Assembly: GCA_020628095.1 (NCBI GenBank)
Contig: JAHDFP010000011.1
Span: forward strand, 1-64,000
Direction of reading: 5' to 3'
Source of the DNA: Saprospiraceae bacterium
GTDB lineage: Bacteria > Bacteroidota > Bacteroidia > Chitinophagales > Saprospiraceae
DNA: 64,000 nucleotides
The notes below the pieces were generated by a model. It was not told the origin of the DNA. It did not search any database and was given only the letters and a program-made list of their open reading frames with translations. Shown here piece by piece: positions 12,401 to 19,296 of the stretch. A program made the translations under genes and the position numbers. Within the stretch, counting starts at the first letter, position 1. Each line of letters opens with the position of its first letter.

Positions 12401-14713
12401 CCAGATACCATACAGATAATTAGGATGGGGTCATTATTGGGTGATCAGTCTCGATTTGTGCTAACTGATACATTTGGAGTTATCATGGATGTCCAGATGT
12501 CTAATGAATTTATTTTCGAAAACCAAGGAGGAGGCGTTTGTGAGATTAGATCGATAAGCTATAATGATGAGATATCTGGATTGACATTGGGAAGTAGACT
12601 TTCTGATTTGTTTGGTTGTTTTGATCTATCTGATCCTGTGACCATCGTACGCGATGGTATTAATGGTGGTAACCTCATAACGCAGGATAGCATGACTAAC
12701 GTGTTTGTATGCTCTAATGATGGGCGGAGTGACTTATTCGATGTTATATTAAGAGATACATCTGGGACTAACCATGTATATATTCTTGCTGATGCTAGCG
12801 GTATGATATTGGATGATCAGATTTTTGCACCATTTGATTTCGAATCATTAGTAGGTGGACTTGTAGAATTATATATCTATAACGTAGCTTACGAAGATGG
12901 GATTATGGGATTAGAAAGAGGTGGAAACATAGCTAATCTTACAGGCATTTTTGATCTGTCTAATCCGATTATAGTCACACGTGATTACAACCGTGCTGGA
13001 AATATATTTGGTAATGACAGACTTCAGTTTATTGATATCGTGATCGGAGAGGGTGTCACTGATACTATTTTTATAACCAATGACCAAATACCTATAGGAG
13101 ACTCATTGGCTTGGTTAATACTAAATACAGATGATGAGATAATTGATATTCCTGCAGCTGGACCTCCATTTACATTTGAAGATTCTAATGAGGATACTTG
13201 TGCTATCCGATTCCTTACATATTCTACTGGCCTGACTGGACTAGAGGTAGGCAATCACATAGATAGCTTACAAGGTTGCTTCAGTTTATCTAATAATGAT
13301 GTAAAGATTGCTAAGAAAAGATTGCTGGGTGGTAATTTGTCTCTTTCCAGCGGATTAGCTACAGATACGGTATGCGTAGGAGATGGTGTGGATGATATTA
13401 TTTCCTTTTCCGTTACAGGACAGTTGGGAGACGCTCAGGACTTTTTAGTAACTGATGATCAAGGAGTCATATTGCAAGTAACGGATAATGCACTTGTCAA
13501 CTTCGAAGGGTCAGGTCAGGGCGTATGTAGAATATATTCTATCAGTTATAGCGGTACAATTAATGGACTTTTGGCAGGACAAAATATTGCAAATATCAGT
13601 GGATGTTATGCACTGTCTAATGCCATTCCTATAACTCGAATAGGAGTCATCGGAGGATTGGTAGAAATCACTGGTGGTATTACTGATACGACACTATGTC
13701 TTAATGATAATCTTTCTGATTTTGTTTCTTTCCAGACAAATAGTACTTCGCAACAATATATCTATCTGATCACTGATACGCTCAATGTCATAGATACGAT
13801 ATTAACAACTAATAATTTTGATTTTGCCAATAGTGGAGAAGGAACATGCAGAGTCTATGGTATCTCGTACACTGGTAGTTTCACGGCTGTTATCGGAGAT
13901 ACAGTATTGGTAAGTGACTTGTCATCTCAGTGTGCCGATGCATCTGGGAACTTTGTAGAAGTACGTAAAACGATATGTCCAGGTATACCTGTCTTGAGTG
14001 AGATATCCTCCTTAGGTATGGTAGAGATAAAAAATATGGGATTAGATACTATAGATATAACGGGTTATAGGTTATGCTCTCAGCTGAGATATGCGGCTAT
14101 AGGTAATCTCACTCAGATCTGCGGAGGTTCTCTTCGGTTACCGCCAGACTCATTAGTGACCTTAGAGTTGTCATCGGAGATACTTGCTAATTTTGATTCC
14201 GCAGATGGCGAGATGGCTCTTTACTTGCCGACGGGCTCTTTTGATGACTTTAATAATATAGTGGATTATGTAGAGTGGGGTAGTGCTGGTCACGATCGTG
14301 CTGATGAGGCAGTTAGTGCGGGTATTTGGACTATGGGTGATTTCGTAGCCTCGTTCAGTAATCCTAATTCTTTGTTATACGATGGAGAAGGAGATAGAGC
14401 AACAGATTGGAGTGCGGGAACACCGAGTTCCTGTATTTCTAATTTACAAAATGAAGAATCTGAGGACTATGAGGTATACAGAATATTCCCTAATCCAGCC
14501 ACCGAGTTTCTTATCTTAGAATTGGAAGAAGAAAATGAACAACCTATCGAATTTCTCATTTTAGATAGTAGTGGGAAGACTGTTTTTAGCGAAAAAATAA
14601 AAGGTGGTAATTATATGAATATAAAACTACCTAGACTAGAGCCAGGTATCTATTATACCAGAATGCTCCTAGGGTATAAGGTCTACACAGATAAGTTTAT
14701 TCTGATGGAATAA
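6467..14713 (+). CDS. Giant secreted 21-repeat protein with lamin-tail-like domain and T9SS type A tail (2748 aa)
   Basis: Paralogue of the 486 gene, with the same MRPKT start, a signal peptide (about 1-25) and the same N-terminal domain (about 34-237). It then carries 21 tandem units of about 107 residues (240-2503) with the pattern GG-x-I, C-x-GDG, WxITD, ILxLPxxPPFDF, GxCxIWHLSY, GLxxGN, GCFDLSN. A lamin-tail-like domain follows (about 2505-2655, with VEIKNMGLDTIDITGYRLC). The protein ends in a T9SS type A sorting domain (about 2667-2748, starting YRIFPNP). It has no enzymatic motif. Similar repeat arrays are common in large secreted proteins of marine Bacteroidota, but I know of no function for the repeat. 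The size and architecture suggest a fibrous surface protein; that is inference. A strong terminator follows at 14739. Confidence 0.92.
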   Translation: MRPKTLIRSLVVALILGIIPFTSKSAVLDQNNPQIRVSFDDCVSFIGGSNTDYSEFTGIESNYPDCSMLTLADPGYVYRTNDLGHSCTPGINNTNGMCVDGSPNCFYDAGNLRSLRFNVTVTPNAFGVGSIDQLSFYEQAPEQFVFTHGATGDNNYPTRLAIRILRDGVEIHRIDNIETARAWTLREFDLNGVQELTVSQETTFNFEFLAYCPVGNGANRIIWDIEELIIEGNCNRLFAGQISTDDNTQICHSDNSSTIIIPEVTGQYGEDFSWIVVDQNQNILGIARANRFDFGRAPNGRYTIYHIAFDSTLEGLEIGGNLSQLTGCFDLSNGISVSNDVLAGGSLETRDSGNTAYICNDDPNFNRVIADLSGQEGLITDYVITDENDLIIQTSSDSDFDFRSFPEGRFLIYAITHNGRISNLIAGSSLDEVAGCYEISNSITVEKEIIGVGLISIDGDVQIDLCGSQSMMVSPEVNGPVANNPLWLVTDAMGNVLMTSSTLPLDVAQFNLLEVRVYLLSSLTQIAINDGDNISDLEGCFLLSNFVEISNDAINGGIIDIDGRDELSLCLNDNPSPFEVNLQDNQGDDFSWVVTTPDGEILDLSSSNQFDFSDVPAGVCLIWHLSYLNGFQGLAVGNTPDDFSGCYDLSNPVRVTRQAVAAGNIITSTGLDRLEICSGDGLLDSVFVEVNNESAPFSTLVVTDSTGHILEVLDSNVIDFEDVDDGVCLIYNVASDTDTVLTGTDLNVNQLDGCTEISNAITIIRNRVQRGAIAASDGSNVITITSGDALPDSIFVSQSGSLGQNSAWLITDNDLIILDLPLAPPFSIEGIDLDSCLVWHLSYDNIDGLAIGNSASRLSGCYALSNSVKVIKNTIDGGNITTISGQSEAAICLGDQESDTITVLLAGNRGSEFRYVLTDDMDTIVSVSMDSIFTFAQDEPGVCHLYHISYLAGLQGLTEGRTIQDLTGSFSLSNRITITKSSVGEGTITGVDGLTEYNICSGDGLADSLGLSVTGNIGTNSQWIVTDSDFAILELSDDAPADFEGVGAGTCFIYHISYLPGIVGLEADASVLDLSGCFALSNRITINRSFVDGGSLEFDNGTIADTIIVGDRIADSIDLQLMNAVGDSTIWLVTDTAGVISDILTGNPPFDFNDADVGTCLIWNLSFNGNVTNVAIGNSASQIEGCYALSNPLTLVKEIIDGGTISSNNLDICLSDLLPDSVDVMLADASGSNSAWLITDADSTILELPTAPPFDFSSTAGGVCLIWHLSYEDNLTGLSSGNDIDMLMGSFDLSNALTVTRNEVIGGRITLDSGSQDTTLMVGIGLMDSLEVIVSGVNGADTSAFLITDPMGNIIDIQEFGPFTFENAGGGVCQIWFLAFLDGLTGLSIGNNVSDLNGCYGLSQRPVTVTREGLTGGNLLTSDGLDQVSFCVGNGEADLVNVVLTDSVGPVNTWVITDTFGMILDLPMKPPFDFDATPVGACQIWNLAHTADIMGLAVGQNVSGLMGNFNFSNPITVFRSSVDGGSLTTNDGNIIDTIQVNDNFRDLIGVSLSSASGDNQEYIITDTIGNILEINAITPFDLESYGPGVCQIWHISYGDGLTGLAVGNNVSGLSGCFDFSNDITIVKEELVLDGGIISTQDNTTRCAGDGEPDIINVAIENASGVDFNYVLTDTFDIIQSVIPVMSTVNLEQANGGVFRLRHIAYTPGLSGLSAGLSIDDLQGNFDFSNALTIVNNRVDGGALDLLGGSRDTLIMVGDGSDDIIQVNLTGEIGDTLYWLITDDAGTILEIPDAPPFNLENAGNGICQIWNLSTAGTLSGLQVGNNVNQISGCTDLSNPINITRIGISGGMIATPAGLDTANICFVDMVTPPAVDVVLTGNGGQNQEWIITDELDTILLISSSGPPFDFSNIGLGNCNIYHIAYESGVNGLMEGLHINGITGMFSLSNRLSVLRNEAEAGTIMTRDLMDRDTVTVNDGMPDTIQIIRMGSLLGDQSRFVLTDTFGVIMDVQMSNEFIFENQGGGVCEIRSISYNDEISGLTLGSRLSDLFGCFDLSDPVTIVRDGINGGNLITQDSMTNVFVCSNDGRSDLFDVILRDTSGTNHVYILADASGMILDDQIFAPFDFESLVGGLVELYIYNVAYEDGIMGLERGGNIANLTGIFDLSNPIIVTRDYNRAGNIFGNDRLQFIDIVIGEGVTDTIFITNDQIPIGDSLAWLILNTDDEIIDIPAAGPPFTFEDSNEDTCAIRFLTYSTGLTGLEVGNHIDSLQGCFSLSNNDVKIAKKRLLGGNLSLSSGLATDTVCVGDGVDDIISFSVTGQLGDAQDFLVTDDQGVILQVTDNALVNFEGSGQGVCRIYSISYSGTINGLLAGQNIANISGCYALSNAIPITRIGVIGGLVEITGGITDTTLCLNDNLSDFVSFQTNSTSQQYIYLITDTLNVIDTILTTNNFDFANSGEGTCRVYGISYTGSFTAVIGDTVLVSDLSSQCADASGNFVEVRKTICPGIPVLSEISSLGMVEIKNMGLDTIDITGYRLCSQLRYAAIGNLTQICGGSLRLPPDSLVTLELSSEILANFDSADGEMALYLPTGSFDDFNNIVDYVEWGSAGHDRADEAVSAGIWTMGDFVASFSNPNSLLYDGEGDRATDWSAGTPSSCISNLQNEESEDYEVYRIFPNPATEFLILELEEENEQPIEFLILDSSGKTVFSEKIKGGNYMNIKLPRLEPGIYYTRMLLGYKVYTDKFILME
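7181..13976 (+). repeat. Array of 21 tandem units of about 107 codons
   Basis: Units are separated by a GG[N/S/T][I/L] turn and typically contain three cysteines: Cys-A in the CxGDG-like motif, Cys-B in GxCxIWH, and Cys-C in GCFDLSN. Units are diverged in sequence, so this is an old expansion rather than a recent slippage product. In units 9-19 Cys-A is missing from every odd unit, while Cys-C is missing from every even unit between 10 and 18. Confidence 0.88.
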
Positions 14714-14738
14714 TTCATTTTGTTAGTTAGATATTATT

Positions 14739-14775
14739 AAGGGGTGAAATTTTTTTTCACCCCTTTTTTTATTTT
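14739..14775 (+). terminator. Rho-independent terminator of the giant-gene pair
   Basis: Perfect stem AAGGGGTGAAA / TTTCACCCCTT (14739-14749 with 14755-14765), followed by a T-rich tail. It lies 26 bp after the stop of the 6467 gene. Confidence 0.88.
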
Positions 14776-14832
14776 TCGAGCAACGTTTTGCCTATTTCAC
14801 GCATATAATAAGTAATAAGTTGGTTTCCGTTG

Positions 14833-14866
14833 AGGTCTGATCATTTCTGTGGTCGGACCTTTTTTA
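14833..14866 (+). terminator. Second T-tailed hairpin; possible end of a small RNA
   Basis: AGGTCTGATCA (14833-14843) pairs along its whole length, with two G-U pairs, with TGGTCGGACCT (14850-14860), followed by six T. It stands about 60 bp beyond the first terminator, where no gene ends. It is either a back-up terminator or the end of a short transcript starting around 14780. Confidence 0.6.
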
Positions 14867-15010
14867 TGTTAATAATATGTTATAGCTTATCAAGACTATA
14901 ATCGGAAATAATTAAATTCGTCTACCCAATTAGAATCCGAATTTCCAGATACATCGGACTACAATTTCAATGTTGTATACGTACAGTCCATATTTTTTTA
15001 AAATTTAGTC

Positions 15011-15934
15011 ATGAATATTAAAATTCAAAATCTGACCAAGCTCTATGGTCCTCAAAAGGCGGTCGATAATATCTCGTTTGAGGTTAAGACTGGAGAGATA
15101 TTAGGGTTTTTAGGTCCCAATGGTGCTGGTAAATCCACCACCATGAAAATGATCACTCAATATCTAGAAGCCGATACAGGATCCATACTTGTCAATAACC
15201 AACCCATTGCGACACAAAGCATAAAAAAAAATATAGGTTACTTGCCGGAGCACAATTCCCTATACGAAGATATGCCAGTGATGGATTACTTAAAGTTCAT
15301 GGCACAACTGCAAGGTGTAGAAAAAACTATAGTGGACGATAGGATCAAAGAGATGGTTGTTGTCTGCGGACTTAATGATGAGAAGCATAAGAAGATAGGG
15401 GAATTATCTAAAGGTTATCGACAAAGGGTCGGGCTAGCTCAAGCTATGATCCATGATCCGGAGATATTGATATTGGATGAGCCGACGACGGGTTTGGATC
15501 CAAATCAGATCGTAGAGATCAGAGAACTAATAAAGAAGCTCGGCAACTCTAAGACGGTCATACTCAGCACTCATATCTTACCAGAAGTAGAAGCAACCTG
15601 CGACCGTATACTGATTATCAATAAAGGAAAAATTGTCGCTGATGGTACGGCGGATACACTCAGAAAGTCAGCGCAAGGAAGTCAGATACTCAATGTGCGC
15701 ATCATAGGATCGGATCAGGAAATGATAGTCAACCAACTCAAAGAATTGGCTTCCGTACAATCGGTAGAAATTGTAGATAGTGCAGAGGGCAGATTTGAGA
15801 TCCAGAGCAAAACAGAGATGCAATCTAACGAAAGTGTATTCCGCATGTGTGCTCAGAAAAACTTGGTGCTCATGGAAATGATACCGACAGAAACCAAATT
15901 AGAAGACATATTTAGAGACTTAACCCTTAACTGA
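15011..15934 (+). CDS. gldA: Gliding-associated ABC transporter ATP-binding subunit GldA
   Basis: ATPase of the GldAFG transporter, required for gliding in Flavobacterium and widespread in Bacteroidota. The 307-aa length fits the family. Walker A GPNGAGKST is at 35-43, the signature LSKGYRQ at 132-138, and Walker B LILDEP at 153-158, followed by the D-loop GLD and the STH switch histidine. The family-typical GYLPEHNSLY stretch at 76-85 separates GldA from generic ABC ATPases. The permease gene starts 5 bp downstream, so the genes are co-transcribed. The substrate of the transporter is unknown. Confidence 0.92.
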   Translation: MNIKIQNLTKLYGPQKAVDNISFEVKTGEILGFLGPNGAGKSTTMKMITQYLEADTGSILVNNQPIATQSIKKNIGYLPEHNSLYEDMPVMDYLKFMAQLQGVEKTIVDDRIKEMVVVCGLNDEKHKKIGELSKGYRQRVGLAQAMIHDPEILILDEPTTGLDPNQIVEIRELIKKLGNSKTVILSTHILPEVEATCDRILIINKGKIVADGTADTLRKSAQGSQILNVRIIGSDQEMIVNQLKELASVQSVEIVDSAEGRFEIQSKTEMQSNESVFRMCAQKNLVLMEMIPTETKLEDIFRDLTLN

Positions 15935-15939
15935 TAACT

Positions 15940-16656
15940 ATGAATGCAATATGGATAATTGCCAAAAAAGAATTATCTGGTTTTTTTAATTCTTTGGTGG
16001 CTTATATTTTGTTGATCGCCTTTCTTGGGTTTACAGGATTCTTTACTTGGCTCAATGGTAATGGGGATGTCTTTTTCCGGAAGCAAGCGGACTTGCGTGT
16101 CTTTTTTAGTATAGCGAGTTTGACTTTGTTTTTCTTTATTCCTGCGATTACTATGCGCTTGATAGCTGAAGAGAAAAAAACGGGTACCATAGAATTATTA
16201 CTGACCAAGGCAGTCACTAATCGAGAAGTTGTATTAGGTAAGTTTTTGGCGGCCTTACTTATGGTGCTTATTGCACTATTATTCACCATTCCTTATTATA
16301 TAACCGTTAGTAAACTTGGAAACTTTGATCATGGAGCGAGCCTCAGTGGTTATCTGGGTCTGGTGTTACTAAGCTCTGCGTATATAGGCATAGGGTTATT
16401 CGCTAGTAGTATCACTAATAATCAGATTGTATCTTTTCTTCTTGCGTTACTTTTAGGTATTTGCTTTCATTTTTTGTTTGGCATTATCGCGTCTATTAGT
16501 TCAGGTTGGATTGCAGAATTATTTAATACATTAAGTCTGACTAATCACTTTGATAGTATATCAAGAGGAGTTATTGATTCTAAGGATATCGTGTATTTTC
16601 TATCCGTTACATTCCTTGGTATTTTTCTTTCAGAATATATACTGAGTAAAAGATAA
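15940..16656 (+). CDS. gldF: Gliding-associated ABC transporter permease GldF
   Basis: Inner-membrane permease of 238 aa with six predicted membrane segments. It carries the GldF-typical RLIAEEKKTGTIELLLTKAV region at about residues 75-95 and a second conserved SSITNNQIVSF block. It sits 5 bp after gldA and 5 bp before gldG, the standard gldA-gldF-gldG order. It would form the membrane channel with GldG. Confidence 0.92.
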   Translation: MNAIWIIAKKELSGFFNSLVAYILLIAFLGFTGFFTWLNGNGDVFFRKQADLRVFFSIASLTLFFFIPAITMRLIAEEKKTGTIELLLTKAVTNREVVLGKFLAALLMVLIALLFTIPYYITVSKLGNFDHGASLSGYLGLVLLSSAYIGIGLFASSITNNQIVSFLLALLLGICFHFLFGIIASISSGWIAELFNTLSLTNHFDSISRGVIDSKDIVYFLSVTFLGIFLSEYILSKR

Positions 16657-16661
16657 GACCC

Positions 16662-18158
16662 ATGAAGAAGAATAGTATATCTATCATATTGATTGTGTTG
16701 ATTATTTTATTAATCAATTTTTTGTCCAAAGAATTTTTCTTTCGGATTGATACAACAGCTGACAAACTATATACACTCAGTAAAGCAAGTAAGAATATTC
16801 TCAACGAATTAGAAGAGCCTATAACGGTTACTGGATATTTTACAGAAGACTTACCTCCGCAGTATTCTAAAAATTTGGATGACTTCAAAGACTTACTGAT
16901 CGAGTATAACCGCCGATCAGGTGGAATGGTCAATTATGAGTTTATAGATCCTAATGCAGCGGAGACTGAGCAAGAAGCCGCACAGAATGGTATACAACCA
17001 TTACTGATTAATGTCCGTGATAAAGATCAGGTGATACAGAAGAAAGCCTTCATGGGGGCCATAGTCAAATCAGAACTTGGACAAGAAATTCTGCCTTTTA
17101 TCCAACCAGAAGGTCCGATGGAATATCAATTGACCACAGCCATCAAGAAGATTTCTGTATCAGACAAGCCGACTATCGGTATGGTGACTGGTCATGGAGA
17201 ACTAGCGACGCAAGAGATCGCAGAAATCTATCAGGAGCTAAGTGTCTTATACGATATAGAGACGGTGGACTTATCTAGTGGAGAGATACCCACAAGACTG
17301 AGGACAGTCTTGCTGGCAAGACCACAAGATTCTATTCCTATGGCGCATTTTGATGTTTTGGATAATTATCTTGCCAGTGGTGGTAACTTATGTATTGCGG
17401 TCAATGCTGTTATCGGCGATTTTCAGTCAGTCCAAGGGTCAGAGGCGAACACTATGATACCAGAGTGGCTAGAGGGCAAAGGTGTTAGACTTAACAAGGA
17501 CTTTGTCTTAGATGCGCAATGTGGTTCCATTAGTGTACAGCAGAAACAGAGTTTCTTTTCCTTTTCTTCTCAGGTACAGTTCCCGTATTTTCCTATGGTA
17601 GCCGAATACGAAGATCATCCGATCACCAAAGGCATAGATCAGGTTATGTTCCCATTCGCAAGTAGTATCGAAAATGTGGGTAGTAATACTATGATTCCTA
17701 TTGTCAAGTCTTCATCGAGTTCTGCTACACTGACGCCACCTATATTTTTTGATGTACAAAAAAAGTGGAGACAAAGTGATTTTCCAGAACCCGCAAAAAC
17801 GATCGGCGCGATTATAGAAGGCGATTTAGCAGGGACGGGAACATCAGGAAAAATGGTATTATTCTCTGATGCTGATTTCTTATCGTCACAAGGTCGAAAT
17901 AGTCGGACCAATGCAGATAATTTTAGTTTGATAGTCAATAGTGTAGATTGGTTATCAGATGATACGGGCCTGATAGATCTGAGAACCAAAGGTGTCGCCT
18001 CGCGACCGATAAAAGAATTAGAAGATTCTACAGTGTCCACTTATAAGTGGGTTAACTTTTTAATGCCACTTATTCTTGTGTTAGTATTAGGTATATATCG
18101 AAATCAAAGAAACAGAAACTTAAGAGTAAAACGTATGACAACACGTTACGAGGCCTAA
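16662..18158 (+). CDS. gldG: Gliding-associated ABC transporter substrate-binding protein GldG
   Basis: Protein of 498 aa with one N-terminal membrane anchor (about 5-22), a large periplasmic domain of the ABC_transp_aux type (motif IGMVTGHGE near residue 170), and one C-terminal membrane segment (about 467-485) followed by a basic tail. This topology is characteristic of GldG. It lies in the gldAFG operon and is followed 18 bp later by a DUF4340 gene, a frequent neighbour. Confidence 0.9.
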   Translation: MKKNSISIILIVLIILLINFLSKEFFFRIDTTADKLYTLSKASKNILNELEEPITVTGYFTEDLPPQYSKNLDDFKDLLIEYNRRSGGMVNYEFIDPNAAETEQEAAQNGIQPLLINVRDKDQVIQKKAFMGAIVKSELGQEILPFIQPEGPMEYQLTTAIKKISVSDKPTIGMVTGHGELATQEIAEIYQELSVLYDIETVDLSSGEIPTRLRTVLLARPQDSIPMAHFDVLDNYLASGGNLCIAVNAVIGDFQSVQGSEANTMIPEWLEGKGVRLNKDFVLDAQCGSISVQQKQSFFSFSSQVQFPYFPMVAEYEDHPITKGIDQVMFPFASSIENVGSNTMIPIVKSSSSSATLTPPIFFDVQKKWRQSDFPEPAKTIGAIIEGDLAGTGTSGKMVLFSDADFLSSQGRNSRTNADNFSLIVNSVDWLSDDTGLIDLRTKGVASRPIKELEDSTVSTYKWVNFLMPLILVLVLGIYRNQRNRNLRVKRMTTRYEA

Positions 18159-18176
18159 CTCTAAATCAGAAGCAGA

Positions 18177-19103
18177 ATGAATTTCAATAATAAAATATTA
18201 GCAATCGTTTTCTTTGCCTTGCTGGCATTATATGTCATGAGGAAAGTCCTTAATAAACCAGAAGTAAGAAGCATAAAAGACGTATTAGTTCAGGTAGATA
18301 CATCAGCCGTAGATAGACTTATAATCACAAATAAAAATGCTATTCCTATAGAGTTAGAACGAACCAATGTGGGATGGACGGCTACACAGAATAACATAAC
18401 TGTCAATGCGACGAATCAATCTATCAATGGATTATTGTCCAGTATAATAAGAATCGATCCATTGAGCCTCGTTTCTAAGAGTAAAGAAAAATGGAGCGAC
18501 TACGAAGTGGATGATATGACTGGACGAAAGGTGGAGATATTTTCTAACGGAAAGAAAATAGATGGCTTCTACGCTGGACGATTTAATTTCAACCAAAACA
18601 CTAGATCTGCTAAGACTTACTTGCGAAAAGCAGATGACGATGATGTCTATGCGGTAGATGGTTTTTTGAGTATGACATTTGATCGCCAGATAGATGACTT
18701 TAGGGATAAGAGACTTTTTGCGGGATTATCGGCGATAGAAATTAATGCGATTAATATTAAATCAGAATCCTTGTCTAATAGCATAATTAAATCAGGGAAC
18801 AATTGGACAGATGACAAGGGCAGTGTGTTAGATTCCGCGAGGGTTGCTAATTATATTAATTCCATTCCTACGAGACAATCTTCTGATATAGAGTTAGAGT
18901 TCGATGTTAGTTCTGCCTCACAATTAGGAGCAATCCAATTTAGCGATGTCAATAACAATGAGAAAGCAGTGCTTAGTATCTATCAGGACGAGGGGGAAAA
19001 ACCTTTTGTCTATCATAGTACACTCAATCCAGAATTGTATTTCAGATCGGATAGTACTGGTTTGTATAAAGGGCTGTGGTTGGATTTGATAGAGTTGTTC
19101 TAA
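18177..19103 (+). CDS. DUF4340 domain protein
   Basis: Protein of 308 aa with an N-terminal membrane segment (about 7-22) and an otherwise soluble, probably periplasmic, beta-rich body. The pattern (a short anchor, ELERTNVGW, then repeated RLFAG and DDKG-like turns) fits DUF4340, a family often encoded beside GldG-type transporters. It is the last gene of the gldAFG operon, which suggests that it works with that transporter. The exact function is not known. Confidence 0.8.
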   Translation: MNFNNKILAIVFFALLALYVMRKVLNKPEVRSIKDVLVQVDTSAVDRLIITNKNAIPIELERTNVGWTATQNNITVNATNQSINGLLSSIIRIDPLSLVSKSKEKWSDYEVDDMTGRKVEIFSNGKKIDGFYAGRFNFNQNTRSAKTYLRKADDDDVYAVDGFLSMTFDRQIDDFRDKRLFAGLSAIEINAINIKSESLSNSIIKSGNNWTDDKGSVLDSARVANYINSIPTRQSSDIELEFDVSSASQLGAIQFSDVNNNEKAVLSIYQDEGEKPFVYHSTLNPELYFRSDSTGLYKGLWLDLIELF

Positions 19104-19162
19104 TTTATCGGTCAGAGTGTCCCTTATCTTTTTAGCCAAAAACAAATCAAGAGGATAAGTCG

Positions 19163-19170
19163 TATATTTG
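19163..19170 (+). promoter_or_regulatory. Minus-7 box upstream of the helicase gene
   Basis: TATATTTG matches TAnnTTTG perfectly and is followed by a purine start region. I see no TTG at the usual distance. A start near 19177 would give a leader of about 120 nt, unusually long for this window. Cold-inducible RNA helicase genes often have long leaders, but no specific structure is evident. Confidence 0.5.
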
Positions 19171-19296
19171 CATTAGAATGAAACTACATCGACCTTAATT
19201 CCTATATAGGTTAAAAGAAAAATTGTTTTCCATCTCATCAAATTTTCTGCAATAATCGAGCTTGAGGTAGATCGTTACAAGAAGAGAAAATAAAAT

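Noticed and set aside
1748-13254. Many minus-strand open frames inside the two giant genes, some over 160 codons
   Set aside because: They recur at repeat-period positions and are shadows of the repeat codon pattern on the plus strand.
19177-19197. Six-codon ORF directly after the helicase minus-7 box
   Set aside because: Too short and without any regulatory structure such as an alternative hairpin; likely chance.
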